Positions 1 to 7,942 are shown, counted from the stretch's first letter. The stretch: 16,407 bases of DNA from CAVXYC01 sp046154735 (GCA_046154735.1 JBJXFJ010000431.1:1-16407), one strand, 5' to 3'. Program-made: numbers and translations. The notes: generated from the letters alone by a model not told the origin.

Positions 1-733
1 CATTGGGATTGCGATGCACCGGATACGCGATCTCGATGTCTTCATTGCGCTCCACGAGCAACTGGACCGCGCGGCAAATGTCCTCGAGGGGTGCCCCAAA
101 ATTCTCCCGGCGGTGCGCGGTCATGAGAATCAAGCGGCGGTCAATGCCCAGCGTCACGAACGCATTCTTCGATTCCGCGGACCGGGCAATCGTCTGGAGC
201 GCATCCACCACGGTATTGCCCGTCATCCGCACGAACTCGTCTGCAATGCCCTCGCGCAGTAACGCTTCCCGGGCCATCTCTGTTGGCGCAAAATGGTATG
301 TCGCAATCGACGAGAGCAGCCGGCGATTGATCTCCTCCGGAAACGGCTGATACCGATCCCCGGTGCGCAGGCCCGCCTCCACGTGGCCCACCGGGCTCTT
401 GCGGTAGAACGCTGCCAGCCCCGCGGCCATGGCCGAGGTTGTATCGCCCTGCACTAGGACGACATTCGGCTGCACTTGTTCAAGAACGTCCGTTACGCCC
501 AGCAGCGCCGCGGAGGTGAGCCCGGGCAAGGTCTGATTCTCGGTCATCAGATTGAGATCGAGATCCGGCTGAATGTTGAAGATGCGCAACACTTGATCCA
601 GCATCTCTCGATGCTGCGCAGTAATGCACACCACGGAGCGAATCTCAGACGGATATCGCGCCAGCTCCAGCACCACGGGTGCCAGTTTGATCGCCTCGGG
701 CCGGGTGCCAAAGATCGTGAGCACAGTCAGCAC
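1..733 (-). CDS. wecB: UDP-N-acetylglucosamine 2-epimerase (non-hydrolysing), 3' end beyond window
   Basis: This cytoplasmic enzyme interconverts UDP-GlcNAc and UDP-ManNAc, the first step towards UDP-ManNAcA. I translated it by hand because it runs off the left edge; 244 codons are visible. The protein begins MLTVLTIFGTRPEAIKLAPV, the classic WecB N-terminus. Conserved segments follow in the expected order: a QGD segment (Asp about 97), HVEAGLR (Glu about 119), FPEEINR (Glu about 133) and TAHRRENFG (His), matching the catalytic Asp/Glu/Glu/His set of the family. It ends at the edge in AYPVHRNPN, so the last third or so of a usual 370-380 residue protein is missing. The start is GTG at 733-731, with GAGG six bases upstream. 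It overlaps the wecC stop by 7 bases, so translation is probably coupled. The identification is firm. Confidence 0.96.
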   Translation of the reverse strand, partial: MLTVLTIFGTRPEAIKLAPVVLELARYPSEIRSVVCITAQHREMLDQVLRIFNIQPDLDLNLMTENQTLPGLTSAALLGVTDVLEQVQPNVVLVQGDTTSAMAAGLAAFYRKSPVGHVEAGLRTGDRYQPFPEEINRRLLSSIATYHFAPTEMAREALLREGIADEFVRMTGNTVVDALQTIARSAESKNAFVTLGIDRRLILMTAHRRENFGAPLEDICRAVQLLVERNEDIEIAYPVHRNPN

Positions 734-2046
734 GGAATGCCTCGTCCAAGCGTAGTGACCTGAAAGCCGGCTGCCTGCCAGGCAGCATGGTCCAGCGCGT
801 TGCGCGTATCGATGAGCCGCTTGAAGCGCATAGATTTGCCGATTTCCACGGGATTCATACGGCGGAATACGCTATGGTCGGTGAGCAGCACCAGCGCCTG
901 GGCACCTTCAAGCGCACCAGCAAGATCAAAGCATGGCGGCAAATCCATCCCGCCATCATGCTTCACGTGCGGATCGTGCGCGCGCACCTCATACCCCGCG
1001 CGGAGTGCAGCATGCACCACTTCAACGGCGGGACTTTCCCGCACATCATCCACGTCACCTTTGTACGCCAGTCCAAAGGCGGCAATCGGCCCATCCGCCG
1101 GGTTGGGCGCCTGCGCGCGCAGCAGGTCAACCACATGACCGGGCATCGCATCATTGAGCTTACGGGCCGCGGTGATTAGCGGTGCCCGTTCCGGCGCGGA
1201 TTCGATCAGAAACCATGGATCCACAGCAATGCAGTGCCCACCCACGCCCGGGCCGGGCCGCAGAACCTGGACACGGGGGTGCTTATTGGCCAGGTCGATC
1301 GCTTCCCAGGCGTCCACGCCAAATCCTTCAGCCAGAATGGCAAACTGATTGGCCAGAGCGATATTGACATCGCGACAGGTGTTCTCCATCACCTTCACCA
1401 TCTCCGCGGTGGTCGCGTCAGTCTGATGCAGGGTGCCCTGAACGAAGATGCGATAAAGCTCGGCGGCGCGCTCGGCGCAGCCCGCGGAGAGGCCACCGAT
1501 GATTCGATCGTTTTGCACCAGTTCAATGAGGATTCTGCCGGGTAGAACGCGCTCAGGACAGTGAGCCAGGGCGAAATCCTCGCCGGCCTTCAGGCCGGAG
1601 CGCTCCAGGACCGGTAGGAGCACGTCCCGGGTGGTGCGGGGCGGGACCGTGGATTCTAGAACCACCAGATTGCCCCGCCTGAGATGTGGCAGGATGGACT
1701 CCGCCGCGCTGGTCACAAAGCTCAGATCTGCCCGGTGCTCATCCGTAATTGGGGTTGGCACGGCAATGATGAAGGCATCGGCCGGCTGGGCCTCCAAGCC
1801 GATCCGAAGCTGACCCGAGTTGACTGCAGCCTGAACCAATGTCTGCAGGTCCGGCTCCTCAATATGGATGCGCCCAGTTTGCAGCCATTCCACCACCCGA
1901 GGATTTACATCTACCCCCAGCACATTCAGGCCGGACACGGCAAACATGCTGGCGGTGGGCAGCCCAATGTAGCCCAGCCCGAGAACGCAGAGCGTGGGTG
2001 AGCCAGCGAGGCCCTGGTGTGTGGGTGGGTTAGCCATTGTATTCAT
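727..2046 (-). CDS. wecC: UDP-N-acetyl-D-mannosamine dehydrogenase
   Basis: This NAD-dependent dehydrogenase of the UDP-glucose/GDP-mannose family should oxidise UDP-ManNAc twice to UDP-ManNAcA in the cytoplasm. It has 439 residues, a normal length. Visible motifs are the Rossmann loop GLGYIGLP (residues 23-30), VPTPI (96-100), ESTVPP (131-136), CPERVLPG (163-170), the catalytic-site lysine in MVKVMENT (about Lys218), and the catalytic cysteine in GGHCIAVDPWF (about Cys272). A C-terminal UDP-binding segment AFGLAYKGDVDDVRESP follows. The ERVLPG and IAVDPWF segments resemble WecC more than UDP-glucose dehydrogenases, and the adjoining wecB supports this substrate. Two in-frame ATG codons, at 2046 and 2037, are possible starts; neither has a strong ribosome binding site. 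The gap to the preceding WecA/WbpL-like gene is 36 bases. Confidence 0.93.
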   Translation of the reverse strand: MNTMANPPTHQGLAGSPTLCVLGLGYIGLPTASMFAVSGLNVLGVDVNPRVVEWLQTGRIHIEEPDLQTLVQAAVNSGQLRIGLEAQPADAFIIAVPTPITDEHRADLSFVTSAAESILPHLRRGNLVVLESTVPPRTTRDVLLPVLERSGLKAGEDFALAHCPERVLPGRILIELVQNDRIIGGLSAGCAERAAELYRIFVQGTLHQTDATTAEMVKVMENTCRDVNIALANQFAILAEGFGVDAWEAIDLANKHPRVQVLRPGPGVGGHCIAVDPWFLIESAPERAPLITAARKLNDAMPGHVVDLLRAQAPNPADGPIAAFGLAYKGDVDDVRESPAVEVVHAALRAGYEVRAHDPHVKHDGGMDLPPCFDLAGALEGAQALVLLTDHSVFRRMNPVEIGKSMRFKRLIDTRNALDHAAWQAAGFQVTTLGRGIPC

Positions 2047-2082
2047 CGAAACTCTACCGATTCTGCAATCTCGGGCGCAGAT

Positions 2083-3126
2083 TTAGCTCGGACTCGGCGA
2101 TCGGCCGGCGATTCGAGCTTCCCACTTTGGCACCACGATGGGAAGAACAAAAAATGGAGCAATTCCAGAAAGGAGTAACAGCAGCCCGCTCGGCCCTGGG
2201 AGTGCCACGTATCCCAGAGCCCCAAGCACGGCAAAAACAGTGAGCCCGTAATAGAGCAACGAGACCGCTCGATGTGAGTATCCCAGAATGACTAGTCGCT
2301 GGTAGTAGTGGCTGCGATGCGCCTCATACCAGCGCTCACCCCTCAGGGCTCGGCGCAAGAGCGTAAGAGTGCCATCCAGGAGGAAGGGCGCCAGAACACA
2401 GGCCCCGGCAAGGATCGAAACCCCGCCGCCTGAAGACGTGCTCATCAGCGTGAGTCCAGCCAGAACAAAGCCCAGAAAGCCGCTACCCACGTCACCCATA
2501 AACACGCTGGCTGGTGGATAGTTGTGCACCAGGAAACCAGCCGCGCTGCCGGCAACAACGCATGCGAAGAGCATTGGAACAACCTCGCCACCCAGCACTC
2601 CGAGCAGCGCCAGGCCAATGCCCGTCAACACCGCCACGCCAGCGGCAATCCCGTCAATCCCATCCATGAAGTTGTAGATGTTCGTAACCGCCACGATCCA
2701 CACGACCGAGATCACCGCCCCCAGCGGGCCAAGAGCCACGCTGCCAAGCGGAGGGACAGAAAGAGTGTCAATGCGTGCGCCCGCGGCAACCAGCGCAACG
2801 GCCGCCAGCAAATGCACGGTCAACCTGGTGCGCGCGGTGAGCCCGTGGAGATCGTCAAGCAGCCCTATGGCGGCCACCACCACGCCTCCGCCTAGCAATG
2901 CCAGGGCCGAAATTGCGAGCTCGCCCTGAATCACCCAGGCTGCGACGAACCCAGCACACCATGTGGCCACCATACCGATGCCGCCGGCGCGCGGCATCGG
3001 CCGCGAATGTGAGCTGCGTGCATTGGGAATGTCCATGATTTGATGAGCCAGCGCCCAGCGCTTTGCGTAAGCCACGGCGATGTAGGAGAGCGCTGCCGCG
3101 CCAATGAGCAACGCCAATGCAGCCAA
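2083..3126 (-). CDS. WecA/WbpL-type polyprenyl-phosphate sugar-1-phosphate transferase
   Basis: This multi-pass membrane enzyme of the MraY/WecA glycosyltransferase-4 superfamily should transfer a HexNAc-1-phosphate from its UDP-sugar to undecaprenyl phosphate and so start the lipid-linked glycan. It has 347 residues with about ten hydrophobic segments. Visible motifs are MDIPNARSSHSRPMPRAGGI (31-50), the metal-site DD (91-92), NFMDGIDG (152-159), FMGDVGSG (209-216), Asp251, and HRSHYYQRL (270-278), a loop typical of WbpL-like members. The start is TTG at 3126-3124 with AGGA seven bases upstream. The stop codon of the preceding epimerase (3144-3142) is in the same frame, so the gene cannot begin further upstream. 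The sugar (GlcNAc, QuiNAc or FucNAc) cannot be read from the sequence; the adjacent reductase makes a 6-deoxy HexNAc possible. Confidence 0.92.
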   Translation of the reverse strand: MAALALLIGAAALSYIAVAYAKRWALAHQIMDIPNARSSHSRPMPRAGGIGMVATWCAGFVAAWVIQGELAISALALLGGGVVVAAIGLLDDLHGLTARTRLTVHLLAAVALVAAGARIDTLSVPPLGSVALGPLGAVISVVWIVAVTNIYNFMDGIDGIAAGVAVLTGIGLALLGVLGGEVVPMLFACVVAGSAAGFLVHNYPPASVFMGDVGSGFLGFVLAGLTLMSTSSGGGVSILAGACVLAPFLLDGTLTLLRRALRGERWYEAHRSHYYQRLVILGYSHRAVSLLYYGLTVFAVLGALGYVALPGPSGLLLLLSGIAPFFVLPIVVPKWEARIAGRSPSPS

Positions 3127-3141
3127 AGGACGATCCTGTGA

Positions 3142-4023
3142 TTACGAGGCCGCGCCAGCTCGAGGGCGAACCGCCTGGAGCTCCCGCGCGATGCCCTCGC
3201 GAAACGTGAGCGGCTGATATCCGAGGTGAATCTGCGCTTCGTCGATACTGAACGCTTTGTCCTCGTTCAATCGAAGGAGCTGCTCCGATCTGAGGACGGC
3301 GCGACGACGGAGCGCATTGTACGCTGTGAGCCCGATCAGCGCAAGACGTAACGGAATATGCAGCTTCACAACATGCGTGCGTAGTAGACCGCAGATGGTG
3401 TCAATGACCTGGTTGTAACTTAATGGCTCGGCGCCCGCCAGGTTCAGCGCTTTGCCTATTGCGGTCTCTCTTCCCAACGCGGCGAGGGTCGCCACGGCCA
3501 GGTCGTCCACAAACACCGGCTGCTGGAGACTGGTGCCATCGCCGGGAATTGGGATAGCCGGGAATCGGCGGAGATACTGGATGAGCCGCCACATATTTCG
3601 GTCGCGTGGCGAACCGTAGATCATTGTTGGGCGAAGGATCGTCCAGTTGAGACGGCTTTCCATCACGGCCCGCTCCGCCGCGGTGCGCACCGCCTTGGTT
3701 TGTGCCGGCAGCGTGGTGAAGATCGCCGTTGTGCTGAAGAAGATGGCCCGCTTTACGCCCGTTTGTTCGGCTGCCCGAACAATGCCCGGCCCGTGGCCGA
3801 ATCCAATCGACGCCACATTGATCAACGCCTCGCATCCCTCAAGTGCGCCCACCAGGGATGGCTCATCCGCCAGGTCACCCTGCGCAAACTGGACCGCGCA
3901 TCCCGTGAGCACCGATCGGTCACTCGTGGCGCGGACAAGGCAGCGCACCTCATGGCCATCGGCAATCAAATGGCGCGCCACGCGCTCACCCAGAAACCCA
4001 GTGGCGCCCGTCAGCAGGATCAA
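3142..4023 (-). CDS. NAD(P)-dependent nucleotide-sugar epimerase/reductase (atypical SDR)
   Basis: This is a short-chain dehydrogenase/reductase of the extended or atypical type. It probably modifies the nucleotide sugar used by the adjacent WecA/WbpL-like transferase, as WbpV-type 4-ketoreductases do. The glycine motif LLTGATGFLGERVARHL lies at the N-terminus. Later come an IFFSTTAIF segment, RPTMIYG and QQPVFVDDLA, which mark the SDR core and substrate region. A canonical YxxxK pair is not visible where it should be after STTAIF, so the catalytic residues are uncertain. An ATG at 4047 opens a 301-residue frame, but it lies inside a REP-like repeat. I prefer the TTG at 4023, which has GGAGG four bases upstream and gives a 293-residue protein starting directly at the nucleotide-binding strand. 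Fifteen bases separate its stop from the next start. Confidence 0.85.
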   Translation of the reverse strand: MILLTGATGFLGERVARHLIADGHEVRCLVRATSDRSVLTGCAVQFAQGDLADEPSLVGALEGCEALINVASIGFGHGPGIVRAAEQTGVKRAIFFSTTAIFTTLPAQTKAVRTAAERAVMESRLNWTILRPTMIYGSPRDRNMWRLIQYLRRFPAIPIPGDGTSLQQPVFVDDLAVATLAALGRETAIGKALNLAGAEPLSYNQVIDTICGLLRTHVVKLHIPLRLALIGLTAYNALRRRAVLRSEQLLRLNEDKAFSIDEAQIHLGYQPLTFREGIARELQAVRPRAGAAS

Positions 4024-4035
4024 CGCGCCTCCAGC

Positions 4036-4136
4036 ACAGAGCCGCATCCCGTGAGGGTGCGGTTCCGTCTGGTGATACCCGGTTTCGACTGGGGAGAACG
4101 CGGGAGGAACCGCACCCTTACGGGATGCGGCTCTGT
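4036..4136. repeat. Inverted pair of REP-like palindromes (BIME-like) beside a RAYT gene
   Basis: Two 31-base units, 4036-4066 and 4106-4136, are inverted copies with one mismatch, separated by 39 bases. Each unit is itself a hairpin: CCGCATCC pairs with GGGTGCGG around a 5-base loop, with one T-G wobble. The pair begins four bases after the stop of the RAYT gene and ends four bases before the GGAGG of the epimerase. Such pairs of inverted REPs next to a REP-associated tyrosine transposase are the known arrangement for that family. In the mRNA the two units could also pair with each other into one long stem. Confidence 0.88.
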
Positions 4137-4140
4137 CGCG

Positions 4141-4659
4141 TTAGAGGTCAATGTTGCCAGTGTTCTCATACGCATCCAGCCTTGTCCCCTGGGCCTCAAC
4201 GACATATCTCACCGCGGTCTCCACCGACTCAACAGACCACAAATACCTCGTGCTTCCGTGACGAGCCCACCGCGGTCGATCCCTTGGTTCACCGAGTATC
4301 TCAGCGAGCCTTCGGCTGGCAATCTTCTTGAAGTCACCAATAATGCGTTCCGGGCGTTCGGGCACTTGCACGACCACATGCACATGGTTTGAACGCACAT
4401 GGGATGCGCGCAGTATCCAACCACGAAATTCGCAAACTTCCGTGATTGCCGCGGCAATCACGGCTCGCCGGTCCTCATCGATCCAGTATGACGCATGTTT
4501 CATCGCCCGCGTCTCCGCGGCACTCAAGGCAGCATTGTGAGGGAGCATTGGTTGTTCCCAACCATTCCTCTCCCGATCCACCGACCCCCGTGCATCCCCA
4601 TGGAGTCGGGTTCCGCAGGTTGAGAAGGTCAGCAGGTACGCCAACGAGAATTCGCTCAC
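4141..4659 (-). CDS. REP-associated tyrosine transposase (RAYT, IS200-like Y1 HUH)
   Basis: This single-strand DNA endonuclease-like protein belongs to the Y1/IS200 HUH superfamily (RAYT). Relatives bind, cleave and join REP hairpins. It has 172 residues. Visible marks are the N-terminal LLTFSTCGTRLHGDARGSVD, the metal-binding HUH motif NHVHVVV (His92, His94), the conserved ARHGSTRYLW near residues 132-141, and RYVVEAQG, whose Tyr152 is about 60 residues after the HUH motif and so the best candidate nucleophile. No key residue is clearly missing, so it may be active. The GTG start at 4659 overlaps the stop of the preceding glycosyltransferase as GTGA, giving translational coupling. It lies in the middle of a polysaccharide operon and is followed at once by the REP-like pair at 4036-4136. 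Confidence 0.9.
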   Translation of the reverse strand: MSEFSLAYLLTFSTCGTRLHGDARGSVDRERNGWEQPMLPHNAALSAAETRAMKHASYWIDEDRRAVIAAAITEVCEFRGWILRASHVRSNHVHVVVQVPERPERIIGDFKKIASRRLAEILGEPRDRPRWARHGSTRYLWSVESVETAVRYVVEAQGTRLDAYENTGNIDL

Positions 4660-5882
4660 CTTGGAATCAGCCCCTGGAGCACCTCCAGGTACCGCCGCGC
4701 CAGGGAGGCATGGGAGTAGTTGGTCTCTAGAAAGGCGCGGCCGGAACGGCCCATTGCCGCGCGGCGCGCCGGATCATGGCGCAGCGCATCAATCGCTGCA
4801 ACAAGCGCCGTGGGATCCTCTGGTGGGATCAAGAGCGCTCCGCCGGAGCGCTCCAGGATGGATTGGGCTTCCCCACGCACTGAGCCAATGATGGGTCGGC
4901 CCATGGCCAGAATCTCAAAAAGCTTGGATGGAACGAACGTCTCAAAGATCGGCACATCGCGCAACGGCACCAGGCACACATCGCTGGCCGCGTACAGCTC
5001 TGGCATGCGCGCCGGAGCCTGGTGTGGCAACATGAGGACGTTGTCCAGACCAAGCTGATCGCGCGTGGCCAGCAGCATCTCCTTCTCGGCGCCTTCGCCA
5101 ATGAGCAGGTACAGTACGTCGGGCTGATCACGATGGCGCTGGGCGGCATCAAGCACCGTGCTCAGTCCGTGTGAGATACCGTGCGATCCCATGTAACTGA
5201 CCACGAACCGATCGCCGAGGCCGAGCTCCTGGCGCATCCGGGCGCCATCGATATCTGGCCGGTACGTCTCAATATCCGCGCCATTTGGGATGACATGAAT
5301 CTTTTCCGCGGGAATCCCGCGTTTCACAATGGCCGTCCGAAATGCCTCGGTCACCGGCACCACCGCCGCGGACTGGCGGTAAAAGAACAGTTCCATGGCC
5401 TCGAGCAGCTTGATGATCAGCGGATTGCGTAGAACACCCAGGTCCACGAACACGGCCGGCCAGAGATCACGGACCTCAAATACCATCGGCACCCCGCGTA
5501 GGCGTGAAATCACCCAGGCGGAAATCGCGGTAAAGAACGTTGGCGAAGTAGCGATGACCACATCCACTGGCCCAAGTCTTGGTAGCCCGAGCGCCACCGC
5601 CGAGATCATGAACGAGAGGTGCCCAAGGGTTTTGAGTGCGAATCCGCGATTTGGCGTGGCGTACAGCCAGTTGCGCAGCACGCGGATGCCATCGAGGCGC
5701 TCCTCCAGAAGTATCTTGCCCTGGTACGCAGGTGGGATCACCCCGGTTGGATGATTCGGGAAACCCGTGAGCACGGTCACCTCGTGCCCCTCTGCCGTCC
5801 AGTGTCGACCAAACCCGTGCAGCCGAACGGACGGCGCGGCAATCTCCGGCACAAAGTAGTGTGAGACGTAAGCGATCTTCAC
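4656..5882 (-). CDS. Family 4 glycosyltransferase, WbuB-like
   Basis: This cytoplasmic or membrane-associated GT-B glycosyltransferase probably adds a sugar to the lipid-linked oligosaccharide. It has 408 residues, normal for the family. The N-terminal domain opens with MKIAYVSHYFVPEIAAPSVR and TGFPNHPTG, as in WbuB, an N-acetylfucosaminyl transferase of O-antigen clusters. The linker holds PNGADIETY. The C-terminal nucleotide-binding domain has a GEGAEKE segment and the donor-site run FVPSKLFEILAMGRPII, a variant of the ExxxxxxxE motif. The GTG start at 5882 overlaps the heparinase stop as GTGA, and its own stop overlaps the RAYT start in the same way. The exact donor and acceptor cannot be told. 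Confidence 0.9.
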   Translation of the reverse strand: MKIAYVSHYFVPEIAAPSVRLHGFGRHWTAEGHEVTVLTGFPNHPTGVIPPAYQGKILLEERLDGIRVLRNWLYATPNRGFALKTLGHLSFMISAVALGLPRLGPVDVVIATSPTFFTAISAWVISRLRGVPMVFEVRDLWPAVFVDLGVLRNPLIIKLLEAMELFFYRQSAAVVPVTEAFRTAIVKRGIPAEKIHVIPNGADIETYRPDIDGARMRQELGLGDRFVVSYMGSHGISHGLSTVLDAAQRHRDQPDVLYLLIGEGAEKEMLLATRDQLGLDNVLMLPHQAPARMPELYAASDVCLVPLRDVPIFETFVPSKLFEILAMGRPIIGSVRGEAQSILERSGGALLIPPEDPTALVAAIDALRHDPARRAAMGRSGRAFLETNYSHASLARRYLEVLQGLIPR

Positions 5883-7942
5883 GGGCGCTCAATGCGGATC
5901 CCGGCCGCGTTGACATGCATCACGTAATGTCCATGCTCAAATTCCACATCAACATGCCACTGCGTGGGACTGTCACTGGTCGAGCTGATCGAGAGAGGGG
6001 TGTCCAGCAGGAGCAGATAGCCAAAGACACGTGGGTGCGCCCCATTCAGGATCAGCGAGATCTCCGTGGAGGGGAGCCTGCGTCCGAGCTCCTGGGAGTA
6101 CCAGGCGCGCGGCGAGCCGAGATCGCCGACGAAGTGAGCGACGTCATCGTGGCCGAATGGTGCAATCATCAATCCCGTTTCACCAAGCGAAGCGCCAATG
6201 AGCTGCATCTCGTCGGTCATCGAGGCGTCACCCACCACCGCGTCAGGGTGAAGATGGATGAAGCTGCGAACTTCATGCTCACCGTAACCTTCGAGTAAAT
6301 CAGCAATGACAAAGAAACGCTGATCCACGCGAGCGATCCAGCGGCGGTGTCGCACCTGCAACGTGTCCTGGTAGCCATCATGCTCTGCCTCGAGCAGCCG
6401 TACGCCGTCACGCTCAGACCAGTGGCGGGCGTGCACGTGGGCCCGCCGGCCCACGCGGAAACTACCCCACACCTCGGACTGATCCGTGCCATCCACCATG
6501 ACGGTGTTGTGGGCTGCCGTGCCGCGCATGAAGTCGCGCCAGATCCCGGCCTGATACTCAAACATGCCAGCATCCACAATCATGCGTTGCCCGTGCACGG
6601 AGAGCTCGTAGGACAGCGCATCGGCGTGCGCGTGCGCGGGCAGCTCATCCGGGCATGGATCCCCCGCATCGGCTACCAGCCAGGCGCTCGGCCCGGCGAG
6701 AACATAATAGCCGGAGTCTCTTAAGGCGGCGTCACCTCCAACGAGGCGCCCTCTCCCTGTGGGAGAGGGCGGGAGTGAGGGAACACCTTGGACCGAAGAC
6801 ACAGCCACAATAACAGACGCTGTTCCCTCACCCCCGCCCTCTCCCACAGGGAGAGGGAGCCGCGTTGGAGGAGTGCCGAGCAGCAGCCTTCCGCGCCAGG
6901 AGAGGTCTTCCCCTTCGATTCCAAGAAACGCCGCGCCGGCTGCCAGTGCCTCATTGGGTGCGCCGGCCATGCCGAGCACCGCGTCATTGAACAGCGGAAT
7001 ATCGCCATCTGGATGGCGCATCACGCGGATCCAGTCCAGCATGGCTGCCCATCGCTCACGGACATCCGCAGGGATCATGATGCCCACTCGGTGAAGCTGA
7101 GCCAGAATATCCATGAGATCCCAGAAGACCTGAAGCTGGTACATGGGGCTGCGCTCGTAATGACCGCCATCAGGCAGAATCTGATGGCGGATTTGCGCAA
7201 AGGTCCAGAGCGCGCCTTGATGCAGCCAACCGCGACTCTTCGGATGATCCAGCGCCAGACCGCAATGCACCAGGGCTCGCAGATTCTTGATCAGGTGGTT
7301 GCCCAGCACGTCAAACTCAAGATTGCGCTCCAGGAATAAGGCTTGCTGGGTCACGGAGTGGAGCAACAGCGGCTGAAGGAGCGGGTGGGTGCGCAAGGAC
7401 GAGCCGAAGAGCTCAAGCCCTTGCAGCCAATTGCTCAGTCTGGCCGCCACGGGATACGGATGCCAGCCGTCACCCCCAGCGGGTGGGTTGTGCTCAATCC
7501 AATCGGCCATGAGCCGCGCCGCCGTATCCAGCGCCTCTGGAGCCTGGTCATTGTGCCACCAGAGCCCCAGGGAAAGGAGATAGTCAAAGTAGTGGAGGTG
7601 GTAGCTCCAGAGCTGCGATTGTCCGTGGCTTCGCCAGGCTGGACGTGCCCCAAGTTCCGCGGTGCGATTCACAAAACGGAACTGCCCCGCTGCAATCCTT
7701 CGAGCTTCCTCGATCGGTTCCGTGGCAGGGAGCGGATCGCCCGACCCGGTGCCCGGCAGCAGAGTATGTTCAGCCCAGCCGGCTGGGTGGGTTTCGGCCA
7801 GGCGCTGATAGTGCGCCGCGGTAATCCGAGGTAGGCGCCGATAGCTTGCTCGCAAGGCGAGTAAGCGAGCGCGATGGCCAATCTGCGCTGGAGTGAGGTG
7901 CTGAACGGTCCGGAGATACCGCCCGAGCTGCCCGGGGGTCAT
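5879..7942 (-). CDS. Heparinase II/III family protein with in-frame repeat insertion
   Basis: This protein resembles uronic-acid polysaccharide lyases: an N-terminal alpha/alpha toroid followed by a C-terminal beta-sandwich heparinase II/III domain. It has 687 residues. Expected catalytic positions look intact: Asn215 in LGNHLIKN, Tyr262 in GGHYERSPMYQ, and His437/His439 in PAHAHADALSYE, with AAHNTVMVDGTDQSE (about 476-490) after them. The N-terminus MTPGQLGRYLRTVQ shows no signal peptide, so it should act in the cytoplasm, which is odd for a lyase. Such genes recur next to the two-domain oxidoreductase in polysaccharide loci, but their role is unsettled. Residues about 358-403 are encoded by a palindromic repeat and look like a foreign low-complexity loop. 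The ATG start overlaps the upstream stop as ATGA; the stop overlaps the next GTG. Confidence 0.9.
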   Translation of the reverse strand: MTPGQLGRYLRTVQHLTPAQIGHRARLLALRASYRRLPRITAAHYQRLAETHPAGWAEHTLLPGTGSGDPLPATEPIEEARRIAAGQFRFVNRTAELGARPAWRSHGQSQLWSYHLHYFDYLLSLGLWWHNDQAPEALDTAARLMADWIEHNPPAGGDGWHPYPVAARLSNWLQGLELFGSSLRTHPLLQPLLLHSVTQQALFLERNLEFDVLGNHLIKNLRALVHCGLALDHPKSRGWLHQGALWTFAQIRHQILPDGGHYERSPMYQLQVFWDLMDILAQLHRVGIMIPADVRERWAAMLDWIRVMRHPDGDIPLFNDAVLGMAGAPNEALAAGAAFLGIEGEDLSWRGRLLLGTPPTRLPLPVGEGGGEGTASVIVAVSSVQGVPSLPPSPTGRGRLVGGDAALRDSGYYVLAGPSAWLVADAGDPCPDELPAHAHADALSYELSVHGQRMIVDAGMFEYQAGIWRDFMRGTAAHNTVMVDGTDQSEVWGSFRVGRRAHVHARHWSERDGVRLLEAEHDGYQDTLQVRHRRWIARVDQRFFVIADLLEGYGEHEVRSFIHLHPDAVVGDASMTDEMQLIGASLGETGLMIAPFGHDDVAHFVGDLGSPRAWYSQELGRRLPSTEISLILNGAHPRVFGYLLLLDTPLSISSTSDSPTQWHVDVEFEHGHYVMHVNAAGIRIERP
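6735..6871. repeat. 137-base inverted-repeat element inside the heparinase gene
   Basis: Two 51-base arms, 6735-6785 and 6821-6871, are inverted copies with three mismatches around a 35-base centre. Each arm holds its own perfect hairpin: CCCTCTCCC, a 3-base loop, then GGGAGAGGG (6749-6769 and 6837-6857). The heparinase frame stays open through the whole element, giving peptides such as LPLPVGEGGGEG and LPPSPTGRGRL. That proline/glycine-rich signature is known from interspersed repeats in many GC-rich bacteria. I see no clear target-site duplication. Its length is not a multiple of three, so a few flanking bases must have been gained or lost on insertion. Confidence 0.9.

Noticed and set aside
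4036..4136. The REP pair as an intrinsic terminator after the RAYT gene
   Set aside because: No T run follows the hairpin on the minus strand, and the epimerase starts right behind it in the same operon.
3700..4392. A 230-codon plus-strand open frame
   Set aside because: It runs antisense across the epimerase gene, the REP pair and part of the RAYT gene, with no recognisable protein features.
6735..6871. The heparinase insert as a gene-breaking insertion
   Set aside because: The frame is open across the whole element and the downstream catalytic motifs stay in frame, so the gene is not split.
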